Assembly: GCA_037903475.1 (NCBI GenBank)
Contig: JBAJFG010000179.1
Coordinates: forward strand, 372,001-436,000
DNA from: Ancylostoma caninum
Taxonomy: Eukaryota; Nematoda; Chromadorea; Rhabditida; Ancylostomatidae
DNA: 64,000 nucleotides
Direction: 5' to 3'
Shown: piece after piece, positions 13,651 through 27,479 of the stretch
How positions within the stretch are numbered: position 1 is the stretch's first letter
How the letters are laid out: the number at the start of each line of letters is the position of its first letter
Translations under genes and position numbers: made by a program
Notes under the pieces: model-generated
The model's input: only the letters and a program-made list of their open reading frames with translations
What the model was told of the DNA's origin: nothing
The model's database searches: none

Positions 13651-15752
13651 TGTGCGGATTCGCGGCTTCATCGGCTTTTTTCGTCCCTTACAGATGGATT
13701 TACGCGACTTTGCGGAATCTCCCTAGACGAACGCTTGCTCTGCTTTAGCAGTAGACTCTTGTATCCTATAGGAGACTCCTTTCCCTTTCTTTAGCTCTTT
13801 TTCTTTCTTTGTCTTTCTTGACGTCTCCGGAACGTTGGAAATATCCAGAAACACTGGTAGACCCATTCATAGCTATGTGCTGTGTCCTATTTGATCCTTC
13901 ATTCCTGGATTTTCTCTCCATAGGGACTAGACCTCCTTTAGCGCTAGCCCTGAGGTACCTAAACCTCACCTCCGTTCTATAATTCTCCATAGTTTTGCCA
14001 AAAGATGGCTGGAACATCGTGCAAGACTTCTGGAACTCTCCCATCTACATCTCCTTCCATGAATCCTAGGAACTACAGACCCTTCTACCCTTAAAACTGA
14101 CCGTAATCCTTATAAGTCAAAAGGTCAAGCATAGTGCCTCTAATTTACCCGTAGGAACTTCCCTTTCCTGAAAATGAATCCACAACGCCTTAGAACTAGC
14201 CGAAAGGCCAAATCTCATAACATCCGATAATTATCTCAGCGCTGAGATCACTTTCAGAATAGGGTCGCCAACACGTGCGAACACGTCAAAGGGGCGGGGT
14301 TAATTGCAGAGAGCAAAATGTCTGCTTTATGCTACTTTCAGGTGAAGATTCTAGGTAAGTCCATGGTCTTGGAACAGAGTTTCCGAGAGGAAGCGCATAG
14401 TTTGGGATGGAAAAGACTGAAAACGTTCGAAATTTCTTGGATTTAATCCTCCGAAGCCACTTCTTTGTAAAAAATTCTGGAACAAATAGGGTTAACGGGG
14501 AATTTCGATATTTATCAGCCGAAAATCAGAAGAAATGTTTCTCTGCCTGCTTCAGCCCCCTCCCTGGACATTTACCTGGTGCTCTAGCCCATTGCCTGGG
14601 GGTAAATTTTTTGATGGATGCCAAAAAAGGTAAAGATAGGAGATGATACTATTTTTTTCCAGCCTATTGTTTTTCAACAAATCACAACCTCTTATTAGCC
14701 CTTGAGCTCCCAGGACGTCTGACACGTCCACTGTATCATTTTTGAGCCCAGAAAAAAAGGAAAAATTGCACCAACCCGAAAAATGCGGCTCTTATTACTC
14801 TTTTTTAAGTCATTTTCTCACTACGGCATTATTTCACATGTTTCATTATTGCTTTTTTCAATTTTTATTAGTCAAGATTTCGATCAAATGTAAGTATAGT
14901 TTTTTTTTCACCTTTTATGCATTTTCATAGTGCAAACCTCATGCAAAAACGGAACGAAAAATAAATCTTTTAAATTCCTTTAATGCCACCCCAGGATTAA
15001 GGAAGTCCCCCTAGCCTCCAATCTATTCCCACTTTTTCCACGAGAGCTCCGGATAATCTGCAGGAACTCCATCCGCTTCCACTAGGCTGCGGTAAAAAAC
15101 AAGTGCACCAGCGTTGCTCATGCGTCAGCAGTTTTTTCCACACGGTTGGTAGCAAAGATCACTATGCCTTTGGCTAGTTTTGCTATTATTTTGATTGTTT
15201 TTCCAGTTGGTAAACAACATTAGACATGCTTAAGAGCTTTAAGTTCCTTTCAAGTTGCTCTTATCCAGGATTATTATCCAGATTGTGGATTCTATATTTG
15301 TTCTAAATAACAAATCCTGCGAAAATCTTCTGGAGATTCTCCATATATTGCCAATTTTCTGCTCATTTTACTTATAGAAGTAAAGTTACCTTAAAAGTAG
15401 GACTTTTACCCTAAAAAATCCTCCATGACAAGTACAAACTCTGAGATCAAAGATCAAAAAAGTGATCAGCTCTCTGGACTTTAATAAATGCCTCAACTCT
15501 TGATGGCTCGCCTTTTGCACGTTCGTTAAACTTTTCATGGATGTTGTCCTCGGAAAGCACTTGATGCAGCTGCAAGTAATCGCACTAATCGTGGGATTAC
15601 GCGTCTCAATGAGTGCTTAAGTTGGCTAGTAGCCGAGCAGAAAACAGCTATGACTCACGGCAAGAGCTTTGATGTTGTTGCAGCTTAAGCTTTTGAACCC
15701 CTTCAATGGAATTTGAGTTCACCAAACATGGGTAAGTTGGAAAATATCCTGA

Positions 15753-15870
15753 AGCCGAATGCATCATAGGGATTACCCAAGGTAAGCGCATCGGAATCCA
15801 TATCAACGATGGGTAAATTTGTGTGGCGTTAGCGCTTTTACCGTGGGTAATATCGATGATGCATGCGGCC
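15753..15870. repeat. TTACCC palindromic repeat, copy 2
   Basis: GCCGAATGCATCATAGGGAT, TTACCCAAGGTAA, a central AAATTTGTGTGGCGTTA, then TTACCGTGGGTAATATCGAT and GATGCATGCGGC. Same architecture as the copies at 20,036 and 46,873. Confidence 0.78.
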
Positions 15871-18800
15871 CCTGGAGAAAAAATGAAGGAACGTTGAAAA
15901 TTGGGATCTTTTTCCTCAGATGGCCCCAAGGGTAACTTCTCGAATCTTTTTTAAAGTGAGGCGACTAATCAAAATACGGATGTTTCGATATTATCCTGGA
16001 TTAATATCCTGGATCAAAGCCAACCTTTACCAAAAATTGAGCAGCTTTTTCTCAGCTTATCGAGGTTTTGCTCAAATTTCGCGCCCTCGCTAGTTGATGC
16101 GACGCTACTAGCGGAACAGAAAGTGAATGCATCAAGTTCCTTTTCACCCCAAAACTTGTTTGTGATAGTCGATATGTATCTTTTTTCTATTTTACCTCTA
16201 GTGTATGAGTATTCCAACAGAGTATGCTTGAAAACTTATTGCCTCCATGGTGCGACACCGTTGCTAAGCTTCATAGACTCCCTATCTTCTTGCAAAGACT
16301 GAAGAATCCTGATGATCATGAAAATTTCCATCGTTTTGCTTGGAATCCTGGAAATCTTCGTTGAAATTTCCTCGTTGCAAATGCTGATTTGCTTGGAGCA
16401 TCTCTGTTATATTGAAGTTTAGCTATCGAAGGAAATTTCCCCCTTTTTTAAATACTTTTTCATCCTCAGAGAATTGTTCTGTTTACAGGTTCAAACAGTG
16501 ATCTAGACTTATAATTATTCATTTTTTTAGTATGTACGTATGGAGCAGCTCGCATTTTCGTATCATTTTTGTGCTCTCACGTAACTGTTCAATTAGGCGA
16601 GGCGAAGGTATAGTACAGACAAAAATTCAATATCATATAGGTTTAGTTTTTTCTCCACGTTTTAATGCTCATCTTAATATTTATTTGTTTACTTATTTAT
16701 TTATTCATTTATGTGCACGTATGTGCGCTATACATTCATGAATTAAAACACAAAAAGGTGGTAGAAGAGCTCTCCAGGTCTATAAATCGAAAACTAACTT
16801 TGTAAAAAAAGCTAACTAAATATGCTTTGTTTTGTCCTGCAAACATTTTCTAATTCAGACTCATGAAATTCTGAAATAAAACACAAAATTTGAAAAATAC
16901 TGCGTGAAAATACGCCATTTCTCCCTCTAATTTTTGTCCACGTCTCCAGGATCCCTCCAGGACCTCCGTATCCCAATATTTTTCTGTATTTTTGCGTACT
17001 TCTCCATATTTACCTCTGTGCATGTCCGGCATGTCTCTTTCGCCTACATGTCTGCTCGTTCTCTCGCTCGTATCGCTCGCAGTTCTGCTTGGCCCATGCT
17101 AACCTGCAGCAGAACGCCACCTGGTACTAGCGGGTACCGTGGCGTTTCATGGAATCCCATCGCGTCGCCGAAATCGTACTACGCGGCCCGCGTGGGGCCA
17201 TCTAGTGTCAGTGTTACAACTGATAGTGGAGCTAGGGATGGTAGGGAACTAGGGGTTTCATGGGGAAGAATCCTTGAAGAGCGTCAGTTCCAGGGAAGTA
17301 GTGAAATCCTGGATGTGAGGGGGTGAAATGGAGTCGAGCGAAGGTTCGGAGATTATTGCTGCCCCCACGGCTGTCCATTTTCGAACTGTAGGTCTTCAGA
17401 ACAGGACTGACCTTTTGAGGGTATATTTAAAAGTAGAATGCAAATGTTAAGCCTTTCATTTTCCTGGAAATAGCTAAGTTCACCAGGTAAAATATAGATT
17501 TATCTTTTTGTAACAGGTAAATTAGTAGAATTGACAGGGAAATTGTAATATTATTAGTAATATTATTAGATAATGAATCAAAGAATATAGTATAAAAAAC
17601 GTGAAATGTAATATTATTATTTAATGAACCAAAGAATATATGTAGTATGATTTAAGATTCAGCTGTTCGCCACTCCTCCATTCGCTCAGAGTAGCTTTCC
17701 CTGGATCTCAGATCTCAGGCGCTTCCCAATCTCTAATCTTGAGTTTTTTTTTCAAATTAGCTATTAAAATTTCCAAATTTAAACTTTTTCAAGTTCAAAA
17801 TTCAAACCTTAGCTTTGTTTGCCCTAGGGGAAGGGGAGGGTTAGCGAGATTGAGGGGGGATTGGGGGCGGGTAAAGGAAAGATCTTGGGTTAGGTCTAGG
17901 GTTAGCCTAGGTTTTGCCGTGGGATTCGCTAGGAAAGCCTAATTTATTGCAAAAACACTTCAAAAAATCATGCTCGGCATAGTACACTATATCTGCAACT
18001 ACTTGGTTAGCCGTAGGTCAACGCAATAGCCATAGAGCGCAGAAAGCTTATTATCTTCCTGAAGCGATCGATGTATGCTCGTGCCAGGTACTATTATAGT
18101 AGGCGAGTTGCACTTTTACTTATTTAGCAGTTTAATTGCTTTGTCTTTCTACTCACTATAGCCTTTTGGGGCTTGGGGTAGTCCTTCCGGCGTTAGAATG
18201 GGCATAGACGGGCCTTATGGGGGTAAGGGAAACTTCAGGATGTGGCCAAGAGCCGTTCCAGGGATCCAGGACTACTTGACCTAGAGATTTACCTTATTTC
18301 GTGCCAATAATGAAGAAAAAGGGTTGAAATAGGGGATTTCTCAGGAATTTTCACGTTTTTCATACCGCCCGGGTAGGGAATACTTATGTAACCCTTCTTC
18401 TTGACCCGTTCAACTCATTTGAGCGTTGATTTTCCTGAATTTTTTTTTTGCATACAATGGTCAGCAAATATTTATGGATCGACCTGACATTCAAAAATTT
18501 CCCACGAAAACCCGCTAAAACCCCTGTTAAATCCCTATTTGATTGTTTATTTGTTTCCTCGTCCGCTGCTCATTTGTTTGCACAACTCGCCATTCACAGC
18601 ACAATTCACGTGCTTTGAACTGGCCTGGCCGGCCAGTGGTGATACCTGCCTGCCAGCTCAGGCTGGCACTAATAAACACACAACAGCTTTCATTTATCCG
18701 CTGCCGCCGCCGAGCTGTTCCGCTAAAAGCCAAAGGTTACAATGATCTACACACACGCGCACAGTAAACAAACAACCTGGGAATCTAATCCCTCGGCCGG

Positions 18801-20035
18801 GCGTCCGGTGTCCCCGACATGTGTACAGTAATCGCCTGAAGATAGCTGTTGAATGTTTCAACGGCCTGTACTACTAAAGGGCAACGATGAGTCAACGTAT
18901 CAAAAACGGCGGCGACGACGCCGACGACGACGCGGACGAAATCACGTGTAGTCGACGATGTGTAGTCGCCATCTATGCAAAATACGTCATCACATGCACT
19001 TTTTGGACGTGTTTTCCAAATTTTGGACGAGTTTTTCGGGTGAAATAGGTAAAAATCATCCTGGAATATTACAGCATAGAACTTTCGGGCAAGTGTATAC
19101 ATCAAGAGTATGACCCCTGTGATTTTTTGTTCATTTCAAGGAATGAATCACTACAATGGTTTTTTGAAAATCTGGGACTTGTAAAGGGGCGTGGCTTAGC
19201 CGCAAATGCAAGCTCTTCTCGACAGCTGCTGCACAAAGCTTGTTTTTTGAGGGGGTTTTCTAGATTTAGAGGCCAAGCGAATATTTTTCAGCAAAATGGA
19301 TGGTTCTCACTTTTTTTTGAAAATTGACATCTCATTTCCGGAAAATTTCTCGAAGTATTACGCTATTCCATGAGCAAGGATTGAAAACTGAACAAAAAAC
19401 GTGAAGTTGTACGACTTCATTAGGATCGTGCTTAGGCTTCTCAAGCAAATGGGGAATCTTAAGCAATTGACAAAGTTGCCCAAGAAATCCCAAGTAACTG
19501 CCTGGATCTTGAACTCAAACATATTTTTGCGGAATTTTGTGGCGTAATGAGTGAGGAATGAATTCTGAAGCAGTTCCACAATGCAAATAGAGGGTTTTCC
19601 CTCCAGAATCATCGACGAAAGCCTGATGGGCGTGGCCCTCCTGCAATTCTTTTCCCTGGAGTGTAGGAGCTTGTATACGGCAGAAGCGGAGCGATGGATT
19701 TGCGTGATTGATCCATTACATGGAACTAACCAATCACATAGATGAGCAGCTCCGCCCATCTTTATGTAGCTGTCTACACCCTTATTTCTGTTTACCTCAC
19801 CGCAGTATCGATGCCCATCGATATTATTATAGAATTAGCTTCTAAACCACTTGAATTCCTTGTTCGATAAGATTTCAGAAGGGAAAATCTATGTTGTACT
19901 CAGTCAGAGTCCTGGAAGCTACAAATGGGTGTGGCTTAACAGCAAAAGCTGGAAATATAATAACTGGAGCTATGTATAAGGTGCAGGGTTAGCTTTTAGT
20001 TACATGGAATCTGGTACCATACGGGAAAATCTTAC

Positions 20036-20156
20036 CCTGGATGCACCGTTGAAACTACCCGGGGTAAACGTGTTGACGCTCTTATTAACGACTGGTAAAT
20101 TTGTGTAGTTTTAACACGATTACCCTGGGTAATCCCAATTATACTTGCGGCCCCTG
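20036..20156. repeat. TTACCC palindromic repeat, copy 3
   Basis: CTGGATGCACCGTTGAAACT, ACCCGGGGTAAACGTG, TTATTAACGACTGGTAAATT, GATTACCCTGGGTAATCCC and CTTGCGGCCCC. Imperfect palindrome of about 120 bp. Confidence 0.8.
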
Positions 20157-21999
20157 CTACTCTTAACCTGTTGACTAGCTGACTGACCACCTGGTCCAGA
20201 AAATTCAGTTTTTTTTTTGCCGTGGGCTTCGGTTTCTCCCCCTTTTTACCCAACTCCTTGATTTTAATAACTACTTATCCACGCGACGGTTACGTAAGCA
20301 GTGAACTAATGAATTCCACACTACCTCATTCTTCCTCCTTGTCCATCCCATAAAAAACTGCTCTTTCGCACACTCGATCCCAGACCAACTATATAGTTGG
20401 GAAAAACGACTGGTATAGTGAGCAGTTTTTCTGGCTTGGTGCCAGGTTCAGCGAGCGGTACGCATTCCCATAATAGGCAAGCACGCCGCCGCCCTCGCTG
20501 CCTCACCGGCCGCCCGCACTCTGGTCAAAGCGTCCTGAGAGCAATTGGCGGAAAATTCACACGAAGCTCGGCGACTGGAAGCAGAAAAAAGCGAACTCTG
20601 CTGCATGGCACGAGCTGGCGCCATAATCGTCGCCTAGCTGACAGCAGCGCCGCTTTTCTGGATGCACTGCGACTAGTTGTACCAACGGGATATCATGGTT
20701 TCTATTTCATTAGGCAATCAGCCACGAAAAAAAGTGAAAGTGGACGAGTTTTTGGCTTGGTGGGAATCCCTAGGGTCTTAGAGCAGATGTTTAATACGAG
20801 CTTCCTGGATTTTTATCTCTTGTAATACTGAACATCAAAGTATCAATGAGGAAACGCAGACAGGTAGAGGAACATTATCGTCCGCTCACAAGAAGACCTT
20901 CATAGTCTGGATTTCCGGAATAAAGCTATAGTGAACTCAATTTCTGAATTAAATAATTAATTCAAAGTACTTAGGGAGTGATATTGAGGACTCTACATTT
21001 TTCCTTATTTTATGGAGTAATTTTAGAAAATTTGACGTCTTCTCCAGGTGGGGAAGCGTCCATAATCCCCCTACTAGGCTAAGAGGGTCCTGGAATTCTT
21101 AGGCTCCCTGAATATAGTACTCGTACATCCTATTCAGTTCAAGCTCGTACAGGACATTTTTCCTGTCAGCCCGTGTGGATATGAAAATGGTCCTGAGCAG
21201 AAAATTGCCCTATAAAAGATACTGTAAAGCTAACCATGAGGTTTCTGCAATTGAAAGCTGGGGTAAAGCGTGATCAAACTGTTCTCTACCCAGAAAATTA
21301 TGTAAGAAACGCCAAGATCTTTTCAGAATTTCCATCTAAAATGAATTCAGATCACCTAAACTGCACTGTTTTACCATTTGGAAGTTCATCCAGTTCACAA
21401 ATTAAGGACCAACGGGAGTTTTTCATCGGTTTCCTCGTATTTTCTCCAAAAAAGGAAGAATCCTGAGAAGAATTAATTTGGTTGTCAATCCACAAAAATG
21501 CAAGTTCTCCCTGTCCGTTCAAATGCAAGTTCTTCTCTCCATTGTTTAATCAGGCTTCCTGAAGAAAAAAAAGCCTGGCTAACTTCCCATATTTCCTAAT
21601 TGGTGACCAATTTATTCCTCTCTACTTCTCCCAATTTGCTCTAATAATAGTCTCTGAAACCCCGCTACTTATGGAAGATCGGTAGCGTAGGTTTTTCTGG
21701 ATTTTCTCTGGAAACCTCTATCCTTCAGTCGAAGTCGTTAGTCATCCTCGAATATTTGAAATCACAGGATTTCCGGATATTTCAAGCGTGCATTTTTTGC
21801 CGGGGAGATGTTGAAGGACATTCTGGCGCACCTGCTTCTAAAAGTTCTTCTCTGAGATTTAGATAAAATCTCCCCCCCCCCCCTCAATGTGCCAATTTCC
21901 TGGTAGAACCGAGGGATTCTGTGCAAATGCGGAAACATCCGCAATCATTTTGCAAATTCTCTTCAGGAATCCATGAGCCTTTTAATCACGTTATCCGAC

Positions 22000-22690
22000 G
22001 GCGTCCAGTGAGGTTGCAGATCCTCCTTCGCTATCCGAAGCCCGTAGCCAGTAACCAGTTGCTGGCGAAAGCTGTCAACGACGGCTTACCAGCGCGCGAG
22101 AACGACTTTCATTGGCGCCAATGGGCGCTGGTCACTCTGGTTAGTCAGCCAGTCAAGAAACCGGCTCGCAGCACAAGTGAGCTGATCCAGTCCTCCGTGT
22201 CGCTGTGCGACGAGACAAGTGAGGCGAATTTCTCTCGTTTGTTGACTGGTTTACTAGTTGCCTGTGTGTGCTTGTGTTGACTGTCACCTCATAGCACCGC
22301 CGCAGACCGCTAGCGCCACTACAGCGCCGCCGTCGCCGCGGGCCGCGGACCAACAACAAAACTGGAGGCGCGAGGAAGAGGGAATAGAGCGCGCGGGCCT
22401 GCTGGCTGGCTGGCTGGCCGGCCAGACACAACGACCAGCCAGTCGAACGAACGAGCGAGCAGAGGTCGGCCGACGACGACGAACACACACAAGCACCAGC
22501 AGTAAACAACGAGTAAACAACACATCCGATACTAGTAGCCAGTCCAGTGAGCAGTGCGCATGCGCTCTGCTCGACCGCGCCATGGCACTCGTCCGTCGCC
22601 GCGCCTCACTGCGAGCCGGATCAGTCCGCGCCGGCGGCGGACCACGCGTGCGTCACATTCACTTTCTTGTAGTAGCTGTTCTCACTTAGC
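22000..22690. other. GC-rich island with GGCTGGCTGGCCGGCC core
   Basis: CCAGT-rich DNA leading into CTGGCTGGCTGGCTGGCCGG at 22,400-22,420, then CAG/CGA-rich sequence. Reading frames are Arg/Ala/Gln-rich and overlap on both strands. Confidence 0.5.
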
Positions 22691-23579
22691 TGGCGAGGGC
22701 TTCTGAGTTTTGGTCCGCGGGGGGACTTGACCTTCTTAGGCAACTTTCTATTACCTATGGGGTTGTCTGTAGTCCATTTAGCTCTGCTATAAGGTGTTCA
22801 CCAAGAACGATAAGTTTCCGCTTGCGGGTTTCCATGTCATTTTGAAAAAAGGCAATTATTTAGGCCCTCCCCCTTGAAGCGGTGCTGTAGAAACTACCTC
22901 TCAAATGTTTTTTTTTTTTCAAATAATTGATAGTCCTATTGCTTCTTACATAAGAATTTCGGATAAAAATATATTTAGGAGAAGACGACTTGCATTTTCC
23001 TGAGATTTTTGAGAACGTTATGGAAAAAATTCAAAAATTTCTAGGTTGATACTGCGTTGGTAGTAGTTGGACAACTTTCTTTCGAAAAAAAAATTAAAAT
23101 CCTGAGATTTCCTTCTAAAAATTCCTCAACAAAACAGTAGATATTTTTCTGGAGCTGCTGGAAGTCTTGTGGATTTGCTTTATTTATTTTTGAAAGTACT
23201 CCGAAAACCCGTCGACTTTAAGAGGAAATTTGAAAAAAATTGAATTTTTTTTACTAATCTTTTCTCTGGATTTATCCAGGACCTTTACAACTTCCACTAG
23301 GCTGTGCATGCTCTTGGCGGAGTATATAGGTAAATTATGGGAAGTTCTAATGGTCAACATATCCTTTTTGAGGTTGTCGTATAGTCTGGATCTATCAGGG
23401 ATTTCTACAAAGATCCTGGATTTATCTGCCATTGCGTTAATCTATGATCCCCAGTTAATCTATTCATGCACGCATCTCAAAGCTCTTCTTGTTGTCCTGC
23501 CCAGCATGCTCTTGGAAGTACTGCTAACCACAGATACAGCACTTCAAATAATTCTAGGTTGCTGTTGCAGTAGCCACAC

Positions 23580-24120
23580 TGCCCTACTGGCCCGCCCGCG
23601 GACCGAACCGGGTCAAAGAGGCCTCAAAATCAGAGTAGCAGCCATATCGCGCGAGTAAAATATCACTATTACGTGACTGATCGCCTCAAAAATAGGTCAC
23701 TAACTTGCGCGTGCGTAATGTGGGTTATACTGACCTTAGCGAGCGATGCTACATTTAGTACATTATCTGTTTCAACCCAGCAGCCCTCAAGGCTTACTAG
23801 GTCACGTCCCTGGGGTGAACGCCGCACGCGGGGCGTAATCTTCAAGTCCGTAATATTGCGTCGCACGGCTACAGTCCGCGCCCGTGACATTTCGCGATGC
23901 TTTTCTGATGAGCGCGTGTTGCTCGAACGGCCGAACGGACGGCGTCGACGACGAACGGTCGTCGTCGTCGGCCGCGGTCCGTTCGTTCGCGGAGAGAGAG
24001 AAAGAGAGGTGCCAGCCGACGCAGCCTGGCACCGCGCCATACAAAATCACCCCCTACGAATGAATACGTGGCGCTGACGGCGACGGCGTCATCGCTGCCG
24101 CCGTCATTGCTTCGTATAGA
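23580..24120. other. GC-rich island
   Basis: CpG-rich with GACGGCGTCGACGACGAACG and a GACGGCG...CGCCGTC hairpin near 24,078-24,104. No supported gene. Confidence 0.5.
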
Positions 24121-24574
24121 AAGTGTTTCTGTGTGTTTACTACAGGAGAACTACGTAAAAACTGCTACGCGGCCAAAGATCCTCGTTTTCTAGAGACTAC
24201 GCATCCGTTGCGTTTATACTTTGATCCTGTTGCTTACCTTTGGTTCATTTAAGATTAAATACTTTGAGTTGAACCTAATTTTAGGATTTTTTTGTAAATA
24301 TAACCATGCTACCGTCGGATGACACTCCAGAGAGCTCTCAACTGTCTTGCGGATTTCGTGACTGAGTAGCTTCACGGTTATTTACCCTGCCTCTTTCATA
24401 ACCATGCACCATTTGCAGTAATAACCCAAAGAAGAATTCTTCCCATTTTTTCCATAAAAATATCACCTTTTACGCCAATTGCACAAATGTACATTTAATT
24501 CATCTTTTCATTTAATTTGTCTTTTTTTTACTACGAAAGCTCTGTTACTCCTCCACCATCTGACTACATGCAGT

Positions 24575-24832
24575 CGTATTACTCTCCTTCTCTCTCTGTT
24601 TTTCTCTGTCTCTCACTGCTTCTTTCTCTCTCTCCCTCTCTTTCTCCACCCTTTAAAAGAATACCCACTAAATTTGAGCTAATAGCCTGAAATTCCGTGA
24701 ATTCTATGATCACACTTTCTTTTCTTTCTGTGCACCGTCTACGTTCATGCTACTCTCTCTCCCTCTGTCCTCTTCTCTCTCTCTCTCTCTCTCTCGTTCT
24801 CTCTCGCTCTCTCTATCTCTCTATTTCTCTTT
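24575..24832. repeat. CT-rich low-complexity stretch
   Basis: Runs of CTCTCTCT at 24,590-24,650 and 24,760-24,830 make polypyrimidine tracts. The Leu/Ser-rich reading frames here are a by-product. Confidence 0.85.
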
Positions 24833-25306
24833 GGAACATGAATTTGGCCCAAAAATCCGTGATCTTAGCAGTCCATGGTCCTCTCAATTTCAGAAAATTG
24901 TCATGGAAAGGCTCGCCTTTGTAATCTTTCCTGGTTTCAAAAGCATTATCTCTGTTGGGTTAACCCAGAGTAGAGAAGAGGCTATCTCTGGTTAAATTTG
25001 GAGGTGTCTACATTGTATTTGCTGTTTGTAGGTGAATTGATGTTAAATATGCAAGCTTTGGTTAAATTTAGCGAGCGCTGACCATGACCAACAAGATATG
25101 TGGACAAACAAACATTTATTTTCTTCAAAATTTTCTTATTCTCTCCATTCGCAAAGAAATACTTCCTGCAGCAGCAAATCCTGCACAGCTGTGCAAAATT
25201 TCCGCCGGAAAACATGTTCAGCACAGGCTAATTTTAGCCCCCAGGGGTTTTTAACCCTGGTAGGATGAGATGCTTTAGAATGGGCCTCGTAGCGCGTCAA
25301 TATTTA

Positions 25307-26565
25307 CAGGGGTATCAAAAAGTTTCCGGCCTCAACCACTTGCAGACTAGCTACCGGAGTCAAATTTTAAAGAAAATAAGTATGCATCCCTCGAAGACCA
25401 AAACACTCTTAATCTTGTCATTTTATTACACTTATCCAATTTTATAAGAATTTTTATCACCCGAATTCAAACACCGAACGCAGACTCTTTTTCGTTTTTT
25501 GTTCTGTTCCGCTGAAGTGCTATTTCAGATTTTCTCACGGATTCTAAAAGCTAGTCCCTGGATCCCATCTGCGAACTGGCTGAATTAGCGAAATGCATTC
25601 ACGTTCTCATGAAGCAATACAATTTTGAGAAAAGGGATGTATCATTGAAGAGCCTGGAATCCATGGTTGAATTTCTGCAGTCACTTTTCCTGGCCCGTTT
25701 CCGAAAGGGGTGAAACAAAGTAGCGTTGTAACTATCCACTTCATTGGAGTTTATATACAGGTGGTTAGGTGACACGATCTTTTCTCTACCGCACAGAACT
25801 TGGGGCAAGACGTTTTCACCCTCTGTTTCGTGCTCGATCGCACTGCTTCCAGAGATCTGCTCGTCCTGACCCACTACTCCGTGCTTTGGACTTCAAATCT
25901 TGGCTGTGAATTCGCCACTTACCGGCGGTCAAGTCACTCCAGAATGTCTTTTTCGATTTCGATAAAACCCCTCGAAAATCTTCTTTGAATATTCAACTGG
26001 GATTTTCTTGTCGAACGCCGAAAAGATTTTGCAGACTCAATGTTCTGCGAAGGTTAAAATTATTAGATGCCTAGAAAATTTCCAAAGAAAGCTTTGAATG
26101 GCTTGGACCCTTGCACAGTTTCTGCTCCTAAAACCTATCTGCGATGCCCAATAATTTTTTGCTACGGTTGCAGTAATCTGTCTTCGTCTTGTTTCTGCTC
26201 ATTGATGAGAGGTCGCTCCGTTTCTGACCGACTGTCACTCCATTAAAAACAATGAGTTCCGAAAGGTTATGTGGGAATGTTAGAAGACTTCCTTTTTGTT
26301 TAGAATTTAGAGGCGGATTTAGATTTTGTCCAATACGGTTCGTTTATTAAACAAAAATTCGTCGGTTGCTTCTCGCTGGATGCACACTTTTTGAGCGATA
26401 GCCATACCTTGGATTGAATAAAACGTTCTTATTTCAGAGGGGTCTGACGAAATCTCATGAAACTTTGCAAACTAACATGAAAGACTTCACCGTACATGAT
26501 ACTCCTAAAACTGTACAGAAATATGGAATAGGCGAGCGGAGGCCGGAAACTTTTTGATACCCCTG
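25307..26565. mobile_element. Mariner-sized element with CAGGGGTATC terminal repeats
   Basis: Left end CAGGGGTATCAAAAAGTTTC continues to CGGCCTC; the right end is its complement, and both are flanked by TA. The length of 1,259 bp and the AAAAAGTTTCC motif fit a mariner-class transposon. I could not recognise transposase motifs in either direction; the reading frames are short, so it is a dead copy or non-autonomous relative. Confidence 0.82.
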
Positions 26566-27165
26566 TACCTATCGCAGTGGACGACGGAAGCGCTTTATTT
26601 GCGTATCTCTGTTTTACATTGTATGTTGTTTGAAAGTGTACCGGACTAAAATGAAGTTTGTTTTGGGCTAAATATAGCGCAGAATGGGCTGATTTTTTTC
26701 CTGGGATATCTTGCTGCGATTATGTTTTTCTGTTCTGCTGAGAGCATTTTTGTTCCAAATTTGGCTCCGATAATTGAAGAATTTCTTAATTTTGGTGGTT
26801 TGGTCCAAATATGGCGCTCATGGACTGTGAAACCCTTCATGGTTTCCTTTTCAGAAATATGCGGATGAGACTGTTTTCCAGTTAGAGGTTAGAGGTTGCG
26901 GGATTGCCTCCTGAAAAAAAAAATAGAATTACCCCTTGAAATACCAATTTGGTTCAATTTTAGCTGCAAAAATACGAGGATTTCAGGAACTGGGTGGGAA
27001 GCGGGGGGGGGGGGGAGGCGGACGTCGGACAGGGTTATTGTGGAAATTATGGATCGCGAAAAATTGTTGATGACGACTTCAAAAGAATATTTGTATACTT
27101 TTTCACAGATGAATAGGTTTCATGAAAATCCAATATTGTTAGAAATAATTTTTCCAGATCGAAAG

Positions 27166-27222
27166 TAACCCTGTCCAAAGTGAAATATAACCCTGTCCAA
27201 AGTGAAATATAACCCTGTTCAG
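27166..27222. repeat. Short tandem repeat, ~23-bp unit
   Basis: TAACCCTGTCCAAAGTGAAA is repeated twice with a third truncated start (TAACCCTGTTCAG). AT-rich surroundings, no gene. Confidence 0.75.
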
Positions 27223-27479
27223 AAAAATTTCTCAAAATTTAAACAACGAGCATTTACCAGACCAAAGCTCAAAAATTTTTCCTATAAAATAAAGAATTTT
27301 TTAAAAAATCCAAGAAATTGTATCCTTACTTTTTTGATCTCAGTAATATCACTCCCGGAAAACAGCTGTTTATTTGTAACCCTACACTTTTATCCAAACA
27401 AATGAGCTTTCCCCTTTTTTATCCCGGCTTTTTCCTCTGCATCCCTGGTCTCTCTAATGCTACCGTGTTCTCTTCAAAA

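Larger units (their letters stand above)
13651..22000. other. Mainly AT-rich non-coding stretch with small GC islands
   Basis: No gene supported. Contains TTACCC copies 2 and 3, an imperfect direct repeat around AATATTATT...CAAAGAATATA at 17,548-17,645, GC islands at 17,080-17,240, 18,600-18,960 and 20,400-20,660, C12 at 21872-21883, and AACTCGTCCA words (minus) at 19024 and 20741. Confidence 0.55.

Noticed and set aside
13175..13726. 183-codon forward frame
   Set aside because: Built from TG repeats and a GC island; no family resemblance.
16680..16740. TTTATTTATTTATT tract as a second retroposon tail
   Set aside because: Lacks the GTGCCAxGGGCACA block that defines the copies at 3,455 and 41,110; simple AT-rich sequence suffices.
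20397..20825. 142-codon forward frame
   Set aside because: No domain, no splice support, in a GC-rich island.
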